DNA from: Allantophomopsis cytisporea | Lineage: Eukaryota > Ascomycota > Leotiomycetes > Phacidiales > Phacidiaceae | Direction of reading: 5' to 3' | Assembly: GCA_024752435.1 (NCBI GenBank) | Contig: CP103034.1 | Span: forward strand, 1-64,000 | DNA length: 64,000 nucleotides | In this document: positions 56,801 through 64,000 of the stretch, piece after piece | How positions within the stretch are numbered: the first letter of the stretch is position 1 | Layout: every line of letters starts with the position of its first letter | The notes under the pieces: model-generated | Databases searched by the model: none | Told to the model about the DNA's origin: nothing | What the model saw: the letters and a program-made list of their open reading frames with translations, nothing else | Program-made: the position numbers and the translations under genes

Positions 56801-59130
56801 CTAAATACTATATAAATATTTAGATGTATTCGTAGTAGCTTATCTAGATGATATCCTTGTATACTCTAATACCGAAGGAGAATATATCAAGCATATTAAA
56901 CTTATACTTATAGTACTTCAGAAACGTTACCTATATCTGAAACTAGAGAAGTACAAGTTTTACCAACAGTCAGTTGGATTCTTAGGTTATATAATAACTA
57001 CTGAAGGAATCTAGATAGACGATTCTAAAGTACAAGCAGTCTACAAATAGCCGATACTAAACTCTGTCAAAGAAGTACAATCCTTCCTTAGATTCGCTAA
57101 TTTCTACTGAAGATTCATCAAAGGATATTCAAGTATAATAATACTAATTTCGGAATTAACGAAGAAGGACTAAGCCTTCAAATAGACTGATGAAGCTCAA
57201 CGAGCTTTCGAGAAACTTAAGGAGAGTTTTACAACTGCACCTATATTAAGGAACTTCGACTCTAAAGTCTTTATAGTAGTAGAAACGGATTCCTCCGATT
57301 ATACAATCGGGGCAGTACTAAGTCAACCGGACAAGAACAAGAAGCTTCGACCTATCGCTTTCTTCTCTTGTAAGTTGACTTTAGCCGAGTTAAACTACAA
57401 GATCTACAATAAAGAATTGTTAGCAATCGTCGCTGTATTTTAAGAATAGAGAGTTTACCTAGAAGGACCTAAGTATAAAGTAGCAGTAATTACAAACTAC
57501 AAGAATCTGCTATACTTTACAACTACAAAGGTATTGAATAAACGACAAGTACGATAGTCAGAACTTATAGCTAGGTACAACTTTAAGATTACCTACTGTA
57601 AAAGATCCGAAAACACTAAAGCCGACGTACTTAGTCGACGTACAGATTATATACAGAACAAAAAACTAGTATTATACGCTATATTTCAAGATAATAGAGA
57701 CAATCTAATATATAACTACCTAGAGTTAAACGCTATAATACAAGTCGAAGATCTAGATATACTTTAAAGGATTCGACAAGTATATACTACAGATACTATA
57801 GTACAATGTATTTTGGGAAACCCCAATAGACACCTAGGAACTTTAGTAACAACAAACCGGATACTATTGTTCAAAGGACTAGTCTATATTCCTGCACCTT
57901 TATAGAAACAATTAGTCAAAGAATAACACAAGCTACTAGTATATAGACACCAGGGAATAAGCAAGACGTTAGAACGTTTAACTAGAATATACTACTTCCT
58001 AAGAATAAAGAACCAAGTAGAGAAAGTTATAAAGGAATATAACATTTGTTCTAGGAACAAGGTTAACCGATATATACCTTATAGACAGCTGAAATTACTA
58101 GTAGTACTAAAAAGAGCATAGAAATCTATTGCCCTAGATTTCATCGTCAAACTACTACTTTCAAAGGAACTACTTACAAAAGTAGAATACAACTTAATCG
58201 TAGTTATTACCGATAGGATGACAAAATATAGATATTTTATACTATATAAAGAATCTAGTACCACAGAAGACTTAGCGTATACTTTCTTGAAAACGATTGT
58301 CAACAATTATAGTATACCAGATGAAATAATATCCGACCGAGACAAGCTATTCACCTCGAACTTCTAGAAGTCTTTAATAAGCTAGTTAAGAACTAACTAC
58401 AAGCTCTCGACAGCCTACTACCTACAAACAGACGGACAGACCGAACGACTCAACTAGACGTTTAAGTAGTACCTCTGCTATTATATGAATTATAAACAAG
58501 ATAATTAGGTACAACTATTACCCCTTGTATAGTTTGTATATAATAGTACAACTACAGAAACTACAAAAGTTTTACTATTCTATGCCAACTATAGGCTAGA
58601 ACCAAAAGCGTATTATTTACCCCGAGAAATATAGGTACTTGTAGAAGTAGTACAAATACAAGTTGTAGAATTCAAGGTACTCTATAAGCAACTAGCTAAA
58701 GATATCGAGTTTTTCAACCAACAGTTAGCAAGTTATTAGAATGAAAAAAGGATAGAAAGACCTACTTTTTTAGAGGGAGACAAAGTCTACCTTGTATATA
58801 GAAATATTAAAACAACCAAACTAAGCAACAAGTTAGACAATGTTAAAATCGGACTATTCAAGATTTTAAAGAAAATAAGTTTAGTCAATTACAAACTCCA
58901 ACTACCAGCAAATATAAAAATATACCCTATATTCTATATATTTCTACTAGAACTAGCACTACAAAATATACGATACATATACTACCTAGACCTATCCTAG
59001 GAAAACAAAAACACCGAATATACCATCGAGAAAATCCTAGACTACAAATAGGTTAGGAACGAACTCAGATATTTAGTCAAATAGGAAAGTTACAATAACT
59101 TAGACAATATATAGGAACCTACCAAGAACT
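53897..59130 (+). pseudogene. RIP-degraded gag-pol of the middle element
   Basis: Collinear with the minus-strand gag-pol of the young element. Recognisable pieces are capsid at 53980-54500, the nucleocapsid start KNNLCLYYKT (second knuckle Cys changed to Tyr) at 54682, protease near 55850 (AIVDSGASGNFVSTKFVKK), RT at 56400-56900 with YLDDILVYS, RNase H near 57290, integrase at 57950-58450 and a chromodomain near 59030-59110. Stops fall mostly at former Trp and Gln codons. It shows no 2-bp breaks at the three gag/integrase positions damaged in the young copy, so those indels are specific to the young lineage. Confidence 0.85.
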
Positions 59131-59706
59131 TCAACTCTAAGACGTTAGAAGATTACTATTCGGAATATCCAATCCCTCCTAGAAGGAAGGAGATACTACT
59201 ACAAAGAGGTCGCCTTTAAACGAAAGGTCGAAGCTAAAGTCGGTAGTAGTAAACGGGTTAGCTTTGGTATAAGTATTACACTCTACTTCTACCTTCTCTT
59301 CTGCTTCTTTTCTTTCTTTTTCTTCTACGGCTTCAAGTTCGTCTAGTATAGCTAGCCTACAACGAAGTATTTTACTACTATATTTCTTTAGTAACAACTA
59401 TTGTTTCTTAAGTCGAAGAATATATACTATTAGCTTTTGTTGCTAATCAAAGGTAGCAGCCTCTTCTACAACAAGCCTATCCTCCTCCTTCTTTAGTCTT
59501 TTTTAGTTAGTAGCAGAAGGACTAGCCAGATTACAACGAATATTAGATCTGATATACTCTGTATACCGCCGAGAATTAGGAGATGCAATGTATCTTAGCT
59601 TGTTTCTAATACAGCAAGTATATAGTAATATATCAGAACCGTTTCGGGTAATATACTCAGCAAAGGCGATATATTCCTTAACTTTCAAATGATTTGGAGA
59701 AGGTAT
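59131..59706 (-). pseudogene. RIP-degraded antisense zinc-cluster gene of the middle element
   Basis: Aligns end to end with the 193-aa antisense gene of the young element (576 versus 582 bp). The start codon is now ATA and most zinc-cluster Cys codons read Tyr or Arg (RYTEYIRSNIRC remains at the cluster end), as C-to-T/G-to-A change would give. The Glu-rich coiled-coil segment DELEAVEEKERKEAEEK is still legible at ~59280-59345. It is dead, but it proves that the antisense gene predates RIP of this copy. Confidence 0.85.
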
Positions 59707-59823
59707 ATTGAAGATAGAAGGCTATAATGTTATTAAAGGTAGGAATAGCCCTACTTAAGTAGTATTAGGTCTACCTAGTCGCTTATTAGGTTAAAGGGAC
59801 TTAACCAATAAAAAAAGACCTTG

Positions 59824-60245
59824 TATTACAGCCTTATACTACAAACTACGATTATAACAAATATAAAAAGCTATAACAAGGTTATATATCAAGAATTACA
59901 GGACGGTACAGTTATATAATAGAACTATATATATAAAAAGGAACTATATATTCCTCTATAGAACTATATAGTTCTCTAAAGATAGATATAGTTCTTTAAA
60001 GTAGGAAGCAACTATATAGATCTTTATATTTCCTTAGTAGATAAAAGCTTTGTACTCAACTTCAATTAATACTTTGTTATCTACCTTTGCCTATACCTTG
60101 CCAGAGTATTAAATTATATACTTCGATACCAACAGCAACTACTTAGTTTTACTAGAGAGCCTTTACTTCTTTGTATATCGTACTAGTATATACAACTGCT
60201 GAAAAGCCTATACTTTGCTACCTACCTAGCAGCAAAGACGTAACA
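59824..60245 (+). repeat. 3' LTR of the middle element
   Basis: 422 bp, TATTACAGCC...GACGTAACA, followed by the AGCAA duplication. Slightly more AT-shifted than its partner at 46595-47016 in the internal GGAACTATA part. Confidence 0.9.
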
Positions 60246-62169
60246 AGCAAGCAATTCTTTTTTTTATACTATATAGTTGAGCTCTATACTTTAAAGTTTG
60301 CAACTATCGTATACAATAGGATATAACAGTCTATCTGTCCCTAACTATAAGAAACAACAGCTAATAGCCTATTCCGATATATTAGTTTCGATTGTAAATA
60401 GCTGTCGGTAGTCTAGCTAAATTAGAATAGGTTTAGACAAAAGCGCTTCTTTTAATCGTTCAAATACTAGTTGGTACTATACTATCTAGGTAATTGGGCA
60501 AAACTTCTTTGTATATAGCTTTGCATCTTTCTCTTTCAACAGCTTACTTAGAAGTACAGCTATTGTTGTAAAGTTTTGTACAAAACGTTTATAATAGGAA
60601 GCAAGTCTTAAAAAAGATTGAACGTTGTATATAGTAGTTGGAATTAGCTAGTCTTTAACTATATTAGTCTTAGAACAAGCTGTTTACAACTTCCTTTGTT
60701 TTACAATATATCTGCAAAACTCAACCTCTCTAGCTCCAATAGTATATTTACTTGGCTTAGCAAACAAGTTATTTGTTTGTAACTTGTCTAGTACTAATTA
60801 GAGGTATTAAATATATTCTTCGTCTAAATTAGAGAATACTATAATATTATCGATATAGACTACAACAAACTTGTTAAAGAATAGCTGTAAAATAAAGTTT
60901 ATTAGAGTCTAGAAAGTAGTAAGAGCGTTTATAAGTCTGAATAGTATTACTAGATATTCAAATTTGCCTTGTCTAGTATTAAATACTGTTTTAAAGACGT
61001 CTACCTCGTCTACTCGAACTTGATGAAATCTAGAGAGTAAATCTAGCTTTAATATTCGATTTGCATTGCTAATTTGATCGAGGCAGTTTTAGATTCTAGG
61101 TAGGGGATAGGTATTTTGTTTAGTAACCGCGTTCAATCTGCGATAATCGATGTATATTTTCTACTTCCCTTTAGGTTTTTTAATAAACAATATAGAAAAT
61201 CCCTATAGGCTTGAGCTTATACAAACCAACCTTCGTTCAAGAAGCTTTTAAACTTGTTTAGTTTGTTCCTCCTGCTATACAAATGAAATTAAATATATAT
61301 TTTTATTTACTGGTTTTGTATCTCCTATCTTGATTAAGTATTGATATACTTTCTTAGGTAGCAATAAATCTAAAAGCTCCGTTTAAAAACAGTCGCTGTA
61401 GCTCGCAATTACCGTTCAAAAAAATAAAGGAATATCCGGAACAATCTCTTGTTTTTAAAGCTTTGCTACCTTTCGTACGAAGTAAAGAGTAGCTTTACTT
61501 AGTCTCTTTAAAACTTTAGATGTAGTTTAAAAAGACATCGTATTAAACCCGTTGTATTAAATCGTTCGAGGGTACCTTTCAACTTCTAGCTAGTATAGTC
61601 CTTTATAATCTTATATACGAATATCGAGTCTTGTCCAGTCAATTTAGAGATTGGCTGTACAAAACTATAAAAGTCCTAGAATTATATTATAGCTGTTTAG
61701 ATCGACTACTACAACTTTAACAGCAAGCCGGTAAATTCCTATTATTACAAGTATAGTTACAACTTCGTTCGAAGCAATAACTTCCCTACTTATAGTAGTT
61801 ACAGATATAGTTGGGCCCGTTCAAATGTTTCCAACTTCTTCTGCAATTTTTCTTAATATATATACTCTGTCGGCGCCTGTATTAATTATAATCCTTAAAG
61901 CTTTAAAAGTTCTAGTATTGCAAGTAACTCCCTTCAAAGTAACTAGGGTACTTCCAAGTCGATTTATTTTGCTAAAAGACTTGTACAGATTTCTTCTGGT
62001 ATCTGCTAAAACCTTTTTTTTAAGGCATTAGGCTTGCTAGTAACCTATTTTCTTACAAGTAAAGCAAGCTTTATTTATATAGTACTATTCCTTTAAGCCT
62101 AGCTTGCTACTTGTACAATCGGATTTCTTAGGTTCGATCGAATAGATTGTACCTATATAAAGTACTTTG
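60246..62169 (-). pseudogene. RNase H start, RT, protease and zinc knuckle of the outer element, RIP-degraded
   Basis: On the minus strand, RT with FVVVYIDN (~60850) is followed upstream by RT fingers and the protease region (SGADRVYI, ~61865) and a knuckle CFTCKKIGY at ~62055, where Tyr replaces the expected His. Stops are frequent. Order and strand fit the pol part at 44900-46594 once the middle element is removed. Confidence 0.7.
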
Positions 62170-62591
62170 TATTATGTCTTTACTACTAGGTAGGTAGCAA
62201 AGTATAGGCTTTTTAGCGGTTGTATATACTAGTACAATATACAAAGAAGTAGAGGCTCTCTAGTAAAACTAAGTAGTTGCTGTTAGTATCGAAGTATATA
62301 ATTTAATATTCTAGCAAGGTATAGGCAAAGGTAGGTAACAAAGTATTGATTGAAGTTGAGTATAAAGCTTCTATCTACTAAGGAAATACAGAAATCTATA
62401 TAGTTGCTTCTTGCTCTAGAGAACTATATCTATCTTTGGGGAACTATATAGTTCTATAGAGGAATATACAATTCCTTTTTATATATACAGTTCTATTATA
62501 TAACTATACCGTCCTATAATTCTTGATATATAACCTTGTTATAGCTTCTTATATTTGTTATAATCGTAGTTTGTAGTACAAGGCTGTAATA
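62170..62591 (-). repeat. Solo LTR of the middle-element family, RIP-mutated
   Basis: 422 bp from TATTATGTCT to GGCTGTAATA, aligning over its whole length with the reverse complement of the LTRs at 46595 and 59824. It is flanked by the 5-bp duplication CTTTG (62165-62169 and 62592-62596). No internal sequence is attached, so it is the product of LTR-LTR recombination. Confidence 0.9.
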
Positions 62592-63735
62592 CTTTGCTTT
62601 TATCTTTCTTTTTTAATAGATATTCCCGATAGAGCGATCGATCGTAGTAATTAGCTTTTTCGATATATTCTTGCAAGCTTGTAATATAGCTGTAGTATTT
62701 CTCAAGCTCCGTTCGAATTTCTAGGCGCAAGCCTATTTAAAATCTCTATAGTACTTCAAACTCAAAAGGCTTCAGAATTAAGAATAATCGATGGTTATTC
62801 AATATATTTGCAAAATCTCTGACTAAAGAAGTCTGTCGAAGGGATTTGTACTTCTCCCTCCTCCTAAACTAATTATTAATGTTGCTATAGTTTGTACGAA
62901 GTACTTTGCTAAACTTATCGAAGTTGGCAGGTATAGTTCCAACTATCAAATTTTAAGAGATTTATTGTTGGTAGCTAACCTACTAAGCTATTGCTAGCCC
63001 AGCTAGATTTTCTGTAGCAAGATAAACTTCCTGTTTATTTGTAGGCTTTAGACGAAAGAAGACTCAATATCGTTCGATATAGTCAAAGACTTCTAAGTAC
63101 TACTATTTATATATACTATTCTTTCTCTTTCTACTATAGCTTAAAGGCTTTTTAGGTTGGAGATTGAACGTTCGACTATTATTGCTAGGACCTTTGTTTA
63201 GGGCTTAAGTAGAAGTACTTTTAGTCTAAAGAATATCCTCGGACAAAAGTCTAGTACTTTAAGCTATCTAGGTAGATAGTTGTTTTAAAGTTGTACAAAG
63301 CTAATCGAGTTCTATTCTAAAATTATCTTAAAGAGGATTATACTCTATAGAACTAAAACAAAACAGTCTCTAAGCAAGCTCTTCGTTCAAAAGCATTAGC
63401 TCGTTTGAAGATATATTGTTAAGCTAAAGGTATTTGCAAGTAGTATAATAATTCTTTTTCTTGTTCGGAACTCTTGCTGTATATCTTTTTAAGTACTCTC
63501 CTTCTTTTATATACTTAATAAATACTAATCGAAACTATAATTACCTTCGTTTAAAACTCTAGTACTTTAAAACCTCCGATCGAAACTCTAGGAGATTGTA
63601 GCTAGTAAGTTTCAGAATTCTAGTACTATATAGTTCTTCTTTAGAGTTGGTAACGAAGATCTAACGGTACCTAACTATACAACTCTGTATAAAGACAGTA
63701 AAGACTACCTTCTTGCTTTAGGTATTGCTACCAGA
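62592..63735 (-). pseudogene. gag region of the outer element, RIP-degraded
   Basis: A minus-strand fragment near 62730-62600 reads SYITSLQEYIEKANYYDRSL and YREYLLKK, resembling the end of a Ty3 capsid. The remainder to the right LTR is degraded. Placement upstream of the knuckle and protease pieces fits gag. Confidence 0.5.
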
Positions 63736-64000
63736 TGTAATTTTCAGGTATATAACGGCTTGATTTTCTACTATAGGCTAACTACTCTACTTATATAATT
63801 ACTACTAAGTCTATTTGTAGCTATAAACTCCGAGTATATAATATATACCTAAGGCTAGAATTTATACTAGATATTGCAACATCAACTATCTAAGATCATA
63901 TGTTTATCTCTAAAGGTATACGAGTTTCAATCTAAACCCGATCGCGTATAAAAACTATTATATAGATGGTTATATAGCTTGCTCGAAGTAATACTATCGA
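63736..64000 (-). repeat. Right LTR of the outer element, cut by the window end
   Basis: The first ~123 bp match 42552-42674 with many G-to-A/C-to-T differences. An extra ~75 bp then separates it from the part matching ~42700-42760 (CCGATCGC...). The true end lies beyond 64000. Confidence 0.75.

Larger units (their letters stand above)
46595..60245 (+). mobile_element. Middle Ty3/gypsy chromovirus, RIP-degraded, split by the young element
   Basis: Two 422-bp LTRs (46595-47016 and 59824-60245) are flanked by the 5-bp target duplication AGCAA (46590-46594 and 60246-60250). Without the nested 6808-bp insertion and its 5-bp duplication, the element is ~6.84 kb, matching the young relative. The sense strand is plus. 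The young element sits within the first codons of gag, with the original target ...ACCCCGA / GGGCTATA still readable on both sides. Trp and Gln codons are often stops, as after RIP. Confidence 0.92.
42552..64000 (-). mobile_element. Outer Ty3/gypsy element, RIP-degraded, interrupted twice, runs off the window
   Basis: Direct repeats beginning TGTGATTTTCAGG (42552) and TGTAATTTTCAGG (63736) are the two LTRs; the right one is cut at 64000. Between them, minus-strand RIP-mutated pol is recognisable: the zinc-knuckle remnant CFTCKK at ~62050, protease with SGADRVYI-like sequence at ~61860, RT with the FVVVYIDN motif at ~60850, the RNase H end at ~46400-46550 and integrase with KVERFNG-like sequence at ~45600. 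Before the right LTR the minus strand reads TCTGGTAGCAATACC, a plausible primer-binding site. Two younger insertions, at 46595-60245 and 62170-62591, split it. Between ~43030 and 44900 nothing recognisable remains. Confidence 0.75.

Overview
The window reads as chromosomal DNA of a filamentous ascomycete (Pezizomycotina; a Leotiomycetes-like fungus is a guess only). The genes carry short GT..AG introns of 47-122 nt. There are two Zn2Cys6 regulators, fungal P450s and Ty3/gypsy elements. The flanks are AT-rich and TpA-rich, with Trp-to-stop and Gln-to-stop changes, as left by RIP (repeat-induced point mutation). I see no rRNA, tRNA or CRISPR.

Layout. 1-2580: RIP-degraded repeat DNA. 2720-5035: an uncharacterised 771-aa gene whose upstream region holds a ~119-bp tandem array, then a decayed DUF3435 (Starship-captain-type recombinase) relic at 5715-6260. 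7588-20030: an intact aldo/keto reductase, a broken GH18 chitinase gene, a broken monocarboxylate-type MFS gene, and a conserved 225-aa gene lying between two low-complexity genes that share a C-terminal motif. 20786-42162: a dense set of secondary-metabolism tailoring genes. These are P450-1, a GT32/Caps_synth-like glycosyltransferase, P450-2, a CmcJ/AsaB-like oxygenase, a ToxD-like enoyl reductase, Zn2Cys6 regulator 1, a dienelactone hydrolase, a DHA1-type MFS exporter and Zn2Cys6 regulator 2. No PKS, NRPS, terpene synthase or DMATS is visible. 42429-64000: nested retrotransposons.

How the genes may work together (inference): oxidation, glycosylation, hydrolysis and export of a metabolite whose scaffold is made elsewhere. 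A 14-bp inverted-repeat motif (CGG-N5-CCG) is identical in the enoyl-reductase/regulator-1 divergent promoter and occurs twice before the dienelactone hydrolase, which suggests regulator 1 controls a small regulon and itself.

The right third is a three-layer nest. An outer Ty3/gypsy element (minus strand, heavily RIP-mutated, running off the window) is split by a second element (46595-60245, TSD AGCAA) and by a solo LTR (62170-62591, TSD CTTTG). The second element is in turn split by a young, non-RIP-mutated chromovirus (47084-53891, TSD CCCGA, LTRs differing at 1 of 403 positions). The young element carries an antisense gene for a 193-aa Zn2Cys6 plus coiled-coil protein, and a RIP-damaged homologue sits at the same place in the older relative. 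The sense gag and pol of the young copy are broken by several small indels while the antisense gene is open. This antisense zinc-cluster gene is the most interesting item in the window.
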